A stretch of 35,505 nt of DNA from Xenophilus azovorans DSM 13620 (GCF_000745855.1 NZ_JQKD01000047.1:1-35505), one strand, 5' to 3'. Shown: positions 24,071 through 34,706, counted from the stretch's first letter. The notes: generated by a model from the sequence alone, not told the origin. A program made the numbers and translations.

Positions 24071-24505
24071 ATGAAAGAACAGCGCATCCATGAGTTCTTC
24101 AAGCGATACCAGGACTTCTTCCGCCAGGGCCTGAAGAACGAAGCGGACCTGGAGCAAGTCGCCTCGTCCTACGCCACCGCCTTCATCGCGGCCTCGCCGG
24201 CAGGGGTCATGACCGGCCGGAACGACGAGCAACTGAAACAGGTCATGCGCCAGGGGTTCGAGCGCTACCGCCGGATCGGCACGAAGGACATGACCTTGCG
24301 CGGTGTTCGCATCGACGCCATCGACGAACACCATTGCCTTGCGCACGTCGCCTGGACGGCCACTTACGACCGGGGCGCGGACCCGGACGTTGCCGTCGAC
24401 TTCGACGTCCACTACCTCATACAGCAGCTCGATGGCGAGCCGAAGATATTCGGCTGGGTGTCGGGCGATGAACAAGCGCTGCTGAAACAGCACGGCGTTC
24501 TCTGA
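24071..24505 (+). CDS. NTF2/SnoaL-like small protein
   Basis: A 144-residue protein with the alpha-plus-beta cone pattern of SnoaL/NTF2-like proteins. Helices (IHEFFKRYQDFFRQGLKNEA, then VASSYATAFIAASPAGVMTG) are followed by strands (MTLRGVRIDAIDEHHCLAHV, VDFDVHYLIQQLDGEPKIFG) and end with DEQALLKQHGVL. Members can be isomerases, dehydratases or simple binding proteins, so no function is assigned. The start at 24071 has GGAG five bases upstream; the open frame from 24047 would add eight residues. It is 5' of the groESL promoter and probably a separate unit. An eight-base-pair GC stem (24534-24541 with 24563-24570, no T-run) follows it. Confidence 0.78.
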   Translation: MKEQRIHEFFKRYQDFFRQGLKNEADLEQVASSYATAFIAASPAGVMTGRNDEQLKQVMRQGFERYRRIGTKDMTLRGVRIDAIDEHHCLAHVAWTATYDRGADPDVAVDFDVHYLIQQLDGEPKIFGWVSGDEQALLKQHGVL

Positions 24506-24723
24506 GCTTGACGAGCCGTTGCGAGAGAAGGCGGCGCCCGGCCCGATGGCCGGCCTTCAGCACCGGGCGCGGTCACCGCCGCCTCGCACCCGATCGGCAA
24601 GGCGCTTCTGCAGCGCCGTCGAAGCAAATTAAATCCGGGCAATATCTCTGAAAAACCAAGATTGAAGGCGCATGGACCGAAGATCCGTGCCCCGCCGCAT
24701 CCGTCGAATACCGCGCCAGGGGG

Positions 24724-24778
24724 CTTGAAAGCGGCAGCGATGCCCTTATGATTAGCACTCGCTGGCGATGAGTGCTAA
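24724..24778 (+). promoter_or_regulatory. groESL promoter with CIRCE operator
   Basis: A -35 element TTGAAA (24725-24730) is spaced 16 bases from TATGAT (24747-24752). The same bases also read as a sigma32-like CTTGAAA with CCCTTATG 12 bases later. Immediately downstream is a perfect CIRCE element, TTAGCACTC-N9-GAGTGCTAA at 24752-24778, the binding site of the HrcA heat-shock repressor. The CIRCE element overlaps the likely transcription start, the usual repressing position. Dual sigma32/HrcA control is known in several beta-proteobacteria. Confidence 0.92.
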
Positions 24779-24876
24779 CAATGCTCTGGCACCCGGCGCC
24801 AAGTGGACGGGGAGGTCCCCTCGCGGACCGCCTCCCCTCGGATTCCAACCTGTCTCATTTCCATCAGGAGATTCAA

Positions 24877-25167
24877 TTGAAACTTCGTCCTCTGCACGAT
24901 CGCGTGATCGTCAAGCGCGTTGAAAGCGAAACCAAGACCGCCTCGGGCATCGTGATCCCCGACAACGCCGCCGAGAAGCCGGACCAGGGTGAAGTCCTGG
25001 CCGTCGGCCCCGGCAAGCGCAACGACAAGGGCGACTTCGTGGCCCTGAACATCAAGGTCGGCGACCGCGTGCTGTTCGGCAAGTACTCGGGCCAGACCGT
25101 CAAGGTCGACGGCGAGGAACTGCTGGTCATGAAGGAAGACGACCTGTTCGCGGTCGTCGAGAAGTAA
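24877..25167 (+). CDS. groES: Co-chaperonin GroES (Hsp10), TTG start
   Basis: A 96-residue co-chaperonin that forms the heptameric lid of GroEL. The sequence [20 protein letters not shown] begins at the canonical position only if translation starts at TTG 24877, which has AGGAG at 24866-24870, six bases upstream. No in-frame ATG or GTG gives the family N-terminus; the upstream ATG at 24772 lies within the CIRCE element. The mobile loop (residues about 17-32, [19 protein letters not shown]) and the roof segment are normal. The rare start codon may lower GroES yield relative to GroEL. The two genes are 32 bases apart and form one heat-shock operon. Confidence 0.97.
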   Translation: MKLRPLHDRVIVKRVESETKTASGIVIPDNAAEKPDQGEVLAVGPGKRNDKGDFVALNIKVGDRVLFGKYSGQTVKVDGEELLVMKEDDLFAVVEK

Positions 25168-25181
25168 TCAATCCCCCCTGA

Positions 25182-26852
<1,671 letters not shown>

Positions 26853-26854
26853 TT

Positions 26855-26881
26855 CACAAGAAGCGCTTCGCGCTTCTTGTG
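26855..26881 (+). terminator. Twelve-base-pair hairpin just after groEL
   Basis: CACAAGAAGCGC-TTC-GCGCTTCTTGTG is a perfect stem of twelve base pairs with a three-base loop, two bases after the groEL stop. It has no T-run. It probably stabilises the transcript or is a first pause site before the terminator 19 bases later. Confidence 0.6.
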
Positions 26882-26899
26882 GTTCTGTTCAGTCAGATC

Positions 26900-26928
26900 A
26901 AAAAAGCCGGGCAGAGCCCGGCTTTTTT
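26900..26928. terminator. Bidirectional Rho-independent terminator (groEL / araC-type gene)
   Basis: AAAAAAGCCGGGC-AGA-GCCCGGCTTTTTT forms a 13-base-pair stem flanked by six A and six T. It terminates groESL on the plus strand, and its symmetry lets it serve the converging polyol operon, whose last stop is at 26987. Confidence 0.93.
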
Positions 26929-26986
26929 ATGGGCGCACGGCTTTCGCGCTGCTTCGCCGTGCGGGCTTCGCGCGTTGCGCTCAGCC

Positions 26987-27970
26987 TCAGTGGCGACCGC
27001 TGAAGCGGTGGTCGGCCTGGCGGCGGAACTCGGTGGGGGTCATGCCCTTGATTTCCAGGAAACGCCGGTTGAAGTTGGCCACGTTGTTGAAGCCGACCTG
27101 GTAGCAGATGTCCGTCACGTAGTGGTCGGTCTGCATCAGCAGGTGGCAGGCGCTGTTGATGCGCACGCGGTTGACGAAGTCGGTGAAGTTGTTGCCGGTC
27201 GATCGGCGGAAGAAGCGCGAGAAGCGCGACTCGCTCATGCCCAGCTCGGCCGCCAGGTCGCCCGCACTGATGGGCTCGGCCACGTTGGCGGTGATGCGGT
27301 TGACGATGCGGTTGATCTGCTCGGTGCCGGCATCGCCCTCCGCGCCCTGGATCTGCACGGACGACAGCAGCCGGTAGTCGGTGCAGCGCGCCAGGTCGTC
27401 CAGGAATTCGCAGAAGCGCGCGAAGCGCATCATCCCGCGGCTGGACTTGACGGCCGTCCAGTGCTCGCGCGCTCGCTCCGAGAGACCGAAGAACTCGATG
27501 CCGTTGCGCGCGCGCTCCAGCAGGTGCATCACCTCGCGCAGCTCGGGCACGTGCTCGGCCGCGCGGGCCAGGGGCTCGTGCCGGAACTGGATCACCAGGT
27601 CGCGCTCGGGCACGCCCTCCTCGCCGGCGTCCAGCGAGACCCAGTTGTGCGGCAGCCGCGGCCCGCACAGCACCAGGTGGCCCGGCTGGAAGGGGCCGAT
27701 CCAGTCGCCGATGAAAGCCTTGCCCGAGGTGGCGACGATCAGGTGCAGTTCGTACTCGTCGTGGAAGTGCCAGCGCGCCAGCGGCGTGGGGTAGCCGTGC
27801 GCCAGGCAGCGCACCAGGCCGGCCTCTTCCGGCGCCTCGTAGCCCAGCGCGGGCGAGCGCGAGAAGTCCTGCTCCATCTCGGGCTGGCGCTGGCGGGGCC
27901 GGACGGGCTGGGATCGCATGGCGGGCATGAGGGAACCGGATGCGCGGAAGGACACGGGCAGGCTCGGCAT
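26987..27970 (-). CDS. AraC-family transcriptional regulator of the polyol operon
   Basis: A 327-residue activator of the AraC/XylS type. The N-terminal cupin sensor (about residues 45-190) has LARWHFHDEYELHLIV and PGHLVLCGPRLPHNWVS. The C-terminal double helix-turn-helix (about 225-320) has ISAGDLAAELGMSESRFSRFF and the signature YVTDICYQVGFNNVANFNRRF followed by MTPTEFRR. The start is uncertain: the ATG at 27970 gives the longest product but lacks a ribosome site, and ATGs at 27928, 27919 and 27877 would also retain the sensor. It is the last gene of the polyol operon, seven bases after the dehydrogenase, like MtlR in Pseudomonas. It probably binds the repeats at 34537-34602. Confidence 0.92.
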   Translation of the reverse strand: MPSLPVSFRASGSLMPAMRSQPVRPRQRQPEMEQDFSRSPALGYEAPEEAGLVRCLAHGYPTPLARWHFHDEYELHLIVATSGKAFIGDWIGPFQPGHLVLCGPRLPHNWVSLDAGEEGVPERDLVIQFRHEPLARAAEHVPELREVMHLLERARNGIEFFGLSERAREHWTAVKSSRGMMRFARFCEFLDDLARCTDYRLLSSVQIQGAEGDAGTEQINRIVNRITANVAEPISAGDLAAELGMSESRFSRFFRRSTGNNFTDFVNRVRINSACHLLMQTDHYVTDICYQVGFNNVANFNRRFLEIKGMTPTEFRRQADHRFSGRH

Positions 27971-27977
27971 GGGGATT

Positions 27978-28766
27978 TCAGTTCATCACATTACCACCGT
28001 CGACGTTCAGCGTCTGCGCGGTGATGTAGCGCGCCTCGTCGCTGGCCAGGAAGACCGCGGCGCCCGCCACGTCCTGCGGCAGCCCCATGCGGCCCAGCGG
28101 CACGGCCAGGCCGACCTGGCGCTTCTTCTCACCCCGGGGCAGGTTTTCGTGGCGGGCGAACAGGCCGTCGACCTGCTCCCACATGGGCGTGTCGACCACG
28201 CCGGGCGCGATGCCGTTGACGCGGATGCCGTGCGGCGCCATCGCCAGCGCGGCGCTCTGGGTGTAGCTGATGACAGCCGCCTTGGTGGCGCAGTAGTGCG
28301 AGACCAGCGCTTCGCCGCGGCGGCCCGCCTGCGAGGCCATGTTGATGACGGATGCGCCCTGCGTGCCCGCCTCCACCATGTGCCGCAGCACGGCCTGCAT
28401 GACGAAGAACATGCCCTTCACGTTGACGGCGAACAGGCGGTCGAAGGAGGCCTCGTCGGACTCTAGCAGCGGCGCGAGGTCGAAGACGGCGGCGTTGTTG
28501 ATCAAGGTGTGGACCGGCCCGAAGCGGGCCACCGCCTCGGGCAGCAGGCGGTCGATGTCGGCGCGGCGGGTGACGTCGGCGGCGACGTAGTGCAGCGCCT
28601 GCGGGTGCGACGCCAGGGCCGCGGCGGCCTCGGCCGGCGCCTGCGGTGCGCGGTCCACCAGGGTGCAGCGCGCGCCCTCGGCGCGGCAGGCCAGCGCCAT
28701 CGCCAGGCCGATGCCGCCGCCGGCGCCGGTGATCAGCACGTGGCGCTGGTCCAGGCGCGGCGTCAT
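27978..28766 (-). CDS. Short-chain polyol dehydrogenase (sorbitol dehydrogenase SmoS-like)
   Basis: A 262-residue NAD-dependent SDR that would oxidise sorbitol, galactitol or a related alditol to its ketose. The Rossmann motif is GAGGGIGLA, NNAA lies in LINNAAVFDL, the catalytic serine is in INMASQAG, and the tyrosine/lysine pair is YCATKAA. It ends GGNVMN. The start overlaps the mannitol dehydrogenase stop (ATGA), so the two are translated together. In Rhodobacter sphaeroides the sorbitol transporter, smoS and mtlK form one operon; here the same set occurs. The exact alditol cannot be told. Confidence 0.9.
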   Translation of the reverse strand: MTPRLDQRHVLITGAGGGIGLAMALACRAEGARCTLVDRAPQAPAEAAAALASHPQALHYVAADVTRRADIDRLLPEAVARFGPVHTLINNAAVFDLAPLLESDEASFDRLFAVNVKGMFFVMQAVLRHMVEAGTQGASVINMASQAGRRGEALVSHYCATKAAVISYTQSAALAMAPHGIRVNGIAPGVVDTPMWEQVDGLFARHENLPRGEKKRQVGLAVPLGRMGLPQDVAGAAVFLASDEARYITAQTLNVDGGNVMN

Positions 28767-30253
28767 ACCTGCCCCTCGAACCGCGCGACGCGGCCCGACG
28801 CCCGCTGCACAGCATCCACCAGCCGCGCGTCGCCGGCCAGTCCGCCCCACAGGCCCGCATCCGCGCACAGCGCCGCCACCGGGTCGGCGGCGTCGCAGAT
28901 GGCATGGGCCACCGCCGGGTCCATGGCCTGGTCCTGGTAGGCGTAGGTCAGTCGCCCGCGGTGCCAGCGCTGCAGGAAGGCGAGGAACAGCGCCGGCAGC
29001 ATCGCCACCGCGTCGATGCCCTCGCCGGCCGCCAGCCGCTCGCGCACCGTGGGCGCGATGAAGCCGGGGATCTTCGAGAAGCCGTCCATCGCCACGCGCT
29101 GGTTGGTGTCGCGGATGGCGGGGTTGGCGAAGCGCTCCAGCACCACGTCGCGGTAGGCCGGCAGGTCGACGGGGCTGCCGGAACGCCGGGCCGCCCCAAG
29201 TTCCGGCGCCCCCCCCGGGGGGGCGGTCGGGCGCAGCCCGGCCGTGGGGGCTTCGGTTCTGCCGGGGCGGCTCAGGCAGGGGATCACGTCCTGCGTCACG
29301 TAGTCCCAGGCCATGCGGCGGATCTCCGGCATCTGCACGCCTTCGTGGATGTACGTCAGGCCGCGCAGCGTGCCGGCCCAGGCGATGCAACTGTGGCTGG
29401 CGTTGAGCACGCGGATCTTGGCTTCTTCATAGGGCTGAACCGACTGCACCATCTGCACGCCCACGGTCTCCCACGCCGGCCGGCCGGCGATGAAGTCGTC
29501 CTCGATCACCCACTGGATGAAGCTTTCGCCCATCACCGGCGCGGCGTCGTCCCAGCCGGTGGCGGCGCGCACGCGCTCGCGCAGTTCGGGTGGCGGGCGC
29601 GGCGTGATGCGGTCCACCATCGCGTTGGGCGAGGTGGTGTGGGCGCGGGCCCAGTCCAGCAGCGCCGCGTCGCCGACGTGCGCCAGAAAGTCCAGCAGCG
29701 CGGCGCGGAAGCGCTCGCCGTTGTGGCGCAGGTTGTCGCAGTTGAGCAGCGTCACCGGGCCGGCGCCGCGCCGCATGCGCGCGCGCAGGATGGCGGCGAC
29801 GGCGCCGTAGATGGTCTCGCCCGCCTCGCCGCGGCGCAGCCGCGCGACGTCGGCCACGATCTCCGGCAGGCCGGCGTCGAGGCGGTGTGCGCTGTCGAGC
29901 GAGTAGCCGGCCTCGGTCACGGTGAAGGACACGATGCGCACGGCCGGGTCGCTGCCGTGCTCGACCATCGCGGCCAGGCCCGGCGCCCAGGGAATGACCT
30001 CGCGGATCGCGGTGATGCGCTGGTAGCTGCATGCGCCGTCGGGCGAGACCGTCTCCAGCGTGTAGGCGCCGCCCTGCGCCGCCAGCGCGGCCAGCACCTC
30101 GGGCATGTCGGGCCGCAGGCTGGTGCCGGCCAGCGACCAGCGCGTGTCGCCGGCATCGGCGAGGCGCTGCAGGTAGGCCGCCTGGTGGGCGCGGTGGAAG
30201 GAACCCAGCCCCAGGTGCAGGATCACCAGGCCGCGGGCGCGGAAGGAACTCAA
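28763..30253 (-). CDS. Mannitol dehydrogenase (polyol long-chain dehydrogenase), TTG start, with in-frame repeat insertion
   Basis: A 496-residue NAD-dependent long-chain dehydrogenase (MtlK/MtlD type) that converts mannitol or arabitol to the ketose. Landmarks are LVILHLGLGSFHRAHQAAYLQ (nucleotide binding), NCDNLRHNG, ITPRPPPE and KIRVLNASHSCIAWAG with the catalytic KxxxxNxxH. The start is TTG at 30253, with GGAG seven bases upstream and no better ATG. The protein is about 30 residues longer than usual (near 465). The extra residues, between DVIPCLS and PVDLPAYRDVV, come from repeat copy 2 (29188-29252). Catalytic residues lie before the insertion, so activity may be retained. Confidence 0.92.
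   Translation of the reverse strand: MSSFRARGLVILHLGLGSFHRAHQAAYLQRLADAGDTRWSLAGTSLRPDMPEVLAALAAQGGAYTLETVSPDGACSYQRITAIREVIPWAPGLAAMVEHGSDPAVRIVSFTVTEAGYSLDSAHRLDAGLPEIVADVARLRRGEAGETIYGAVAAILRARMRRGAGPVTLLNCDNLRHNGERFRAALLDFLAHVGDAALLDWARAHTTSPNAMVDRITPRPPPELRERVRAATGWDDAAPVMGESFIQWVIEDDFIAGRPAWETVGVQMVQSVQPYEEAKIRVLNASHSCIAWAGTLRGLTYIHEGVQMPEIRRMAWDYVTQDVIPCLSRPGRTEAPTAGLRPTAPPGGAPELGAARRSGSPVDLPAYRDVVLERFANPAIRDTNQRVAMDGFSKIPGFIAPTVRERLAAGEGIDAVAMLPALFLAFLQRWHRGRLTYAYQDQAMDPAVAHAICDAADPVAALCADAGLWGGLAGDARLVDAVQRASGRVARFEGQV
29188..29252 (+). repeat. GC-rich palindromic repeat, copy 2, inside the mannitol dehydrogenase gene
   Basis: On the plus strand it begins GGGCCGCCCCAAGTTCC and contains a GCGCCCCCCCC/GGGGGGGCG hairpin and CGGGCGCAGCCCG, ending CGTGGGGGCTT. 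The head, hairpin and tail correspond to copy 1. It lies antisense to the host gene, whereas copy 1 is sense, yet the reading frame stays open in both. Confidence 0.87.
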
Positions 30254-30284
30254 GATCGGACTCCGGGGGGAACAGCTGCGGGCG

Positions 30285-31325
<1,041 letters not shown>

Positions 31326-31348
31326 GGTCTGCCTCCTTGTTGTCGTCG

Positions 31349-32185
31349 TCACTTGACCGCGCCGAAGGTGAGGCCCTGGACGAGCTGCTTCTGCGAGAAC
31401 CAGCCGAACACCACGATGGGCGCGATGGCCATCAGCGAGGCGGCCGAGAGCTTGGCCCAGAACAGGCCCTCGGGGCTGGAGTAGGACGCGATCAGCGTCG
31501 CCAGCGTGCCGGCCTTGGCCGAGGTGAGGTTGAGCGCCCAGAAGGCCTCGTTCCAGGCCAGCACCAGGCACAGCAGTCCGCACGAGGCCAGCCCGCCCAC
31601 GGACAGCGGCATGACGACGTGGCGGAACTCGGTCCACAGCGTGGCGCCGTCCATGCGCGCGGCCTCCAGGATCTCGGGCGGGATGTCCTTGAAGCTGGTG
31701 TAGAGCATCCACACCATGATCGGCAGGTTCGACAGCGTGAAGACGATGATCAGCGCGGGCAGCGTGTCCAGCAGGCTGGCGGTCTGCGCCAGCACGTAGA
31801 TGGGCAGCAGCGCGCCGACGGCCGGCATCATCTTGGTGGAGAGCATCCACATCAGGATGTCGCGCGTGCGCTTCGTGCGGAAGAAGGCCATCGAGTACGC
31901 CGCCGGCGCGGCGATCAGCAGGCCCAGCAGCGTGGACACCACGCTGGTGATGAGCGAGTTGCGCGCGAACAGCAGGTAGTCGCTGCGGCGCTGCACCTCG
32001 GCGAAGTTCTCCAGCGTGGGCTCGAAGACGAAGAGCGGCGGCACCGCGATGGCCTGCAGCTCGGTCTTGAAGGCCGTCAGGCACAGCCAGCCCAGCGGGA
32101 AGAACAGCAGCAGCGCCGCGGCCCAGGCGCCCGCGGTGCGGGCCGCCAGCGGCAGCAGCTGGCTGGGGGGTTGCGAGGTGGACAT
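31349..32185 (-). CDS. Polyol ABC transporter permease (SmoG/MtlG-like, CUT1 second subunit)
   Basis: A 278-residue inner-membrane protein of the MalG type with six predicted helices. The N-terminal helix AGAWAAALLLFFPLGWLCLTAFK is followed by FEPTLENFAEV, and the cytoplasmic EAA loop is ILEAARMDGATLWTEFRHVVMPL, which contacts the ATPase. It forms the channel with the neighbouring SmoF-like protein. A GGGGAG precedes the ATG. The gap to the previous gene is only 16 bases. Confidence 0.94.
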   Translation of the reverse strand: MSTSQPPSQLLPLAARTAGAWAAALLLFFPLGWLCLTAFKTELQAIAVPPLFVFEPTLENFAEVQRRSDYLLFARNSLITSVVSTLLGLLIAAPAAYSMAFFRTKRTRDILMWMLSTKMMPAVGALLPIYVLAQTASLLDTLPALIIVFTLSNLPIMVWMLYTSFKDIPPEILEAARMDGATLWTEFRHVVMPLSVGGLASCGLLCLVLAWNEAFWALNLTSAKAGTLATLIASYSSPEGLFWAKLSAASLMAIAPIVVFGWFSQKQLVQGLTFGAVK

Positions 32186-32201
32186 GGTGCTTTTTCTCCC
32201 C

Positions 32202-33059
32202 TCAGTCCAGGTTCTTGCCGATGATGCGGATGAGGAAGGCCGCCACGACGTTGGCCAGGATCACCGCGAACAGCGCGCCGGCCGACGCGATGCCCACGTC
32301 GAAGTTCATCAGCGACTGCTTGTAGATCAGGTAGGTCAGGTTGGTGCTGGCGTTGCCCGGCCCGCCTGCGGTGGTGATGGCGATCTCGGCGAACACCGAG
32401 AGAAGGAAGATCATCTCGATCATGATGACCACCGCCATCGGCCGCGCCAGGTGCGGCAGCACCAGGTAGAAGAAGCGCTGGAAGGGCCCGGCGCCGTCCA
32501 TGCGGGCGGCCTCCATCTGCTCGCGGTCCAGCGACTGCAGCGAGGTCATGAAGATCAGGCAGGCGAAGGGCAGCCACTGCCAGGCCACCATGATGATCAC
32601 CGACAGCAGCGGCCAGTCGGCCATCCAGTCCACCGGCTCGGCGCCGAAGAAGCGCCACACGTCGGCCAGGATGCCGTAGATCGGGTTCATCATCATGTGC
32701 TTCCACAGCAGCGCGTTGACCGTGGGCATGACGAAGAAGGGCGAGATCAGCAGCACCCGCACGATGCCGCGGCCCGGGAAGGGCGCGTCGATCAGCAGCG
32801 CCAGCCCGATGCCCAGCACCACCGTGGCGGCGATGACGCTGCCGATCAAGAGCAGCGTGTTGCCCACCGAGGGCCAGAAGTCCGGGTCGGTGACGAAGTA
32901 GTGGAAGTTGTCGATGCCCGCGAAGGGGTGCTCGCCGGGCTGCATGAGGTTGTAGTTCACGAAGGAGAAGTACAACGTCATCGCCAGCGGCACGATCATC
33001 CAGAGGAAGAGCGTGAGCACGGCCGGCGCCATCAGCGCCCGGGGCAGCAGTCGGTTCAT
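32202..33059 (-). CDS. Polyol ABC transporter permease (SmoF/MtlF-like, CUT1 first subunit)
   Basis: A 285-residue MalF-type inner-membrane subunit with six predicted helices: APAVLTLFLWMIVPLAMTLYF is the first, and the EAA loop is EQMEAARMDGAGPFQRFFYLVLPHL. The FVNYNLMQPGEHPFAGIDNF segment between the first two helices is typical of sorbitol/mannitol permeases. GGGAG nine bases upstream supports the start at 33059. It lies 73 bases after the receptor gene, a spacing often seen where receptor expression exceeds that of the membrane genes. Confidence 0.94.
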   Translation of the reverse strand: MNRLLPRALMAPAVLTLFLWMIVPLAMTLYFSFVNYNLMQPGEHPFAGIDNFHYFVTDPDFWPSVGNTLLLIGSVIAATVVLGIGLALLIDAPFPGRGIVRVLLISPFFVMPTVNALLWKHMMMNPIYGILADVWRFFGAEPVDWMADWPLLSVIIMVAWQWLPFACLIFMTSLQSLDREQMEAARMDGAGPFQRFFYLVLPHLARPMAVVIMIEMIFLLSVFAEIAITTAGGPGNASTNLTYLIYKQSLMNFDVGIASAGALFAVILANVVAAFLIRIIGKNLD

Positions 33060-33132
33060 GGCGGCACTCCCTGTGCGTGCGGGTTCGCGGAGAAGTCGGA
33101 ACAGGACGCCGCGCGATGCGGCGCCCGTGGCG

Positions 33133-34443
33133 TCACTTGTAGTAGCCGCCCTTCTTCATCTCACGCTCGGCCAGCGTCTGCGAGGTCTTGAGCGCCTGCT
33201 CCACCGTCACCTTGCCCGCCAGGGCCGCGCTCATCTGCTGGCCCACGCCCACGCCGATGGCCTGGAACTCGGGGATGGCCGCGTACTGCACGCCCTGGTA
33301 GGGGCTCTTGGGCAGCGTGCTGTCATTCGGGTTGGCGCTGTCGATGGCCTTCTTCTCGGCCTCGGCAAACTTCGCGACCTTCTGGAACTCGGGGTTCGCG
33401 TAGGTGGACTTGCGCGTGCCGGTGGGCACCGCGTGCCAGCCGTGCTCCTTGGCCACGAGCTGGATGTAGTCCTTGGAGGTGGCCCAGCGGATGAACTTCT
33501 GCGCCGCCTCGTCCTTGGTCGAGCTGGCCGGGATGGCCAGGTTCCACGACCACAGCCAGTTGGCGCCCTTGGGCGTCTTGGCAATGGGCGCCTGCGCGAA
33601 GGCCACCTTGTCGGCCACCTTCGACTGCTTCGGGTCGGAGATGAAGGAGGCGGCGATGGTCGCGTCCACCCAGGCCGCGCACTTGCCCTCGTTGAACAGC
33701 GCCAGGTTCTCGTTGAAGCTGTTGGCCGAGGCGCCCGGCGGGCCGTCCTTCTTCATCAGATCGACGTAGAAGGAGATGGCCTCCTTCCATGCCGGGGTGT
33801 CGAGCTGCGGCTTCCACGCCGTGTCGAACCACTGGCCGCCCCAGGTGTTGGCCAGCGTGGTCAGGAGCGCCATGTTGTCGCCCCAGCCCGGCTTGCCGCG
33901 CAGGCACATGCCGTACACGCCGGCCTTCGGGTCGTTGGCCTTGTCGGCGAATTCCTTGACCTGCTGCCAGGTCGGCTGCTCCGGCAGCGTCACGCCCGCC
34001 TTGTCGGCCAGGTCCTTGCGGTACATGAGCATCGAGCTCTCGCCGTAGAAGGGCGCAGCGTAGAGCTTGCCCTCGTGCGAGAGGCCGCTGCGGATGGCCG
34101 GCAGCAGGTCGTCCACGTCGTAGGCGGCGTCGGTGGCGATGGGCTTGAGCCAGCCCTTCTTCGACCAGATCGGCGCCTCGTACAGGCCGATGGTCATCAC
34201 GTCGAACTGGCCGCCCTTGGTGGCGATGTCGGTCGTCACGCGCTGGCGCAGCACGCCCTCCTCCAGCGTGACCCACTTGAGCTTGATGTCCGGGTTGGCC
34301 TTCTCGAAATGCGGCGTGAGTTTCTGCATCTCGATCATGTGGCCGTTGTTCACGGTGGCGATGACCAGTTCGGTGGCGGCCTGGGCGGCCAGGCCGGCGG
34401 TGGCGAGCGCGAGCACGAGGCCCGATCGGGCGAAACGCTGCAT
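33133..34443 (-). CDS. Polyol ABC transporter substrate-binding protein (SmoE/MtlE-like)
   Basis: A 436-residue periplasmic binding protein of the CUT1 family for mannitol/sorbitol. A Sec signal peptide ends at AAQA-ATE near residue 22. Landmarks are VIATVNNGHMIEMQKLTPHF, FDVMTIGLYEAPIW, YAAPFYGESSMLMYRKDL and PYQGVQYAAIPEFQAIGVGV near the end. The ATG at 34443 follows AGGAG; the open frame to 34494 adds only unlikely residues. As first gene of the operon it sits directly after the promoter region with candidate AraC-type sites. Confidence 0.94.
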   Translation of the reverse strand: MQRFARSGLVLALATAGLAAQAATELVIATVNNGHMIEMQKLTPHFEKANPDIKLKWVTLEEGVLRQRVTTDIATKGGQFDVMTIGLYEAPIWSKKGWLKPIATDAAYDVDDLLPAIRSGLSHEGKLYAAPFYGESSMLMYRKDLADKAGVTLPEQPTWQQVKEFADKANDPKAGVYGMCLRGKPGWGDNMALLTTLANTWGGQWFDTAWKPQLDTPAWKEAISFYVDLMKKDGPPGASANSFNENLALFNEGKCAAWVDATIAASFISDPKQSKVADKVAFAQAPIAKTPKGANWLWSWNLAIPASSTKDEAAQKFIRWATSKDYIQLVAKEHGWHAVPTGTRKSTYANPEFQKVAKFAEAEKKAIDSANPNDSTLPKSPYQGVQYAAIPEFQAIGVGVGQQMSAALAGKVTVEQALKTSQTLAEREMKKGGYYK

Positions 34444-34536
34444 GGTTGTCTCCTTGGCTGGGGTTCCACGGCACCGGGGCCGCTGGTGCCGCATTGTTCG
34501 ATGCGCCGCATTGCGCGGCTGATAGCTCTCTTGCCC

Positions 34537-34602
34537 ATTTCGATACCGATTTGCGTATGTTTATCCGTGAATTCCCTTAGATCAGCAAAATCGGATGCAA
34601 AT
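34537..34602 (-). promoter_or_regulatory. Inverted pair of 22-base sites before the polyol operon, probable AraC-type operator
   Basis: The plus strand at 34537-34558 (ATTTCGATACCGATTTGCGT...) and the reverse complement of 34581-34602 (ATTTGCATCCGATTTTGCTG...) share ATTT, then CCGATTT and GC in nearly the same positions. The region is AT-rich, 94-159 bases before the receptor start. It suits binding by the AraC-type regulator at the end of the operon. Confidence 0.5.
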
Positions 34603-34628
34603 GGCCTGTCCGTGGCCCCATGAAAAAT

Positions 34629-34699
34629 GGCCCCCACGCTCCCCCGCTTCGCGTCGTCCGCTGCCCCCCGAGGGGGCGCTTTTCATCTTGGGGCGGCCC
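34629..34699 (-). repeat. GC-rich palindromic repeat, copy 3, intergenic
   Basis: In reverse complement it begins GGGCCGCCCCAAGATG, has a GCGCCCCCTCGGGGGGC hairpin and ends in GCGTGGGGGCC. The head and tail match copies 1 and 2. It lies between the polyol operon promoter and the DUF805 terminator, the normal intergenic setting for such elements, which shows by contrast that copies 1 and 2 are unusual. Confidence 0.85.
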
Positions 34700-34706
34700 G
34701 GCGATG

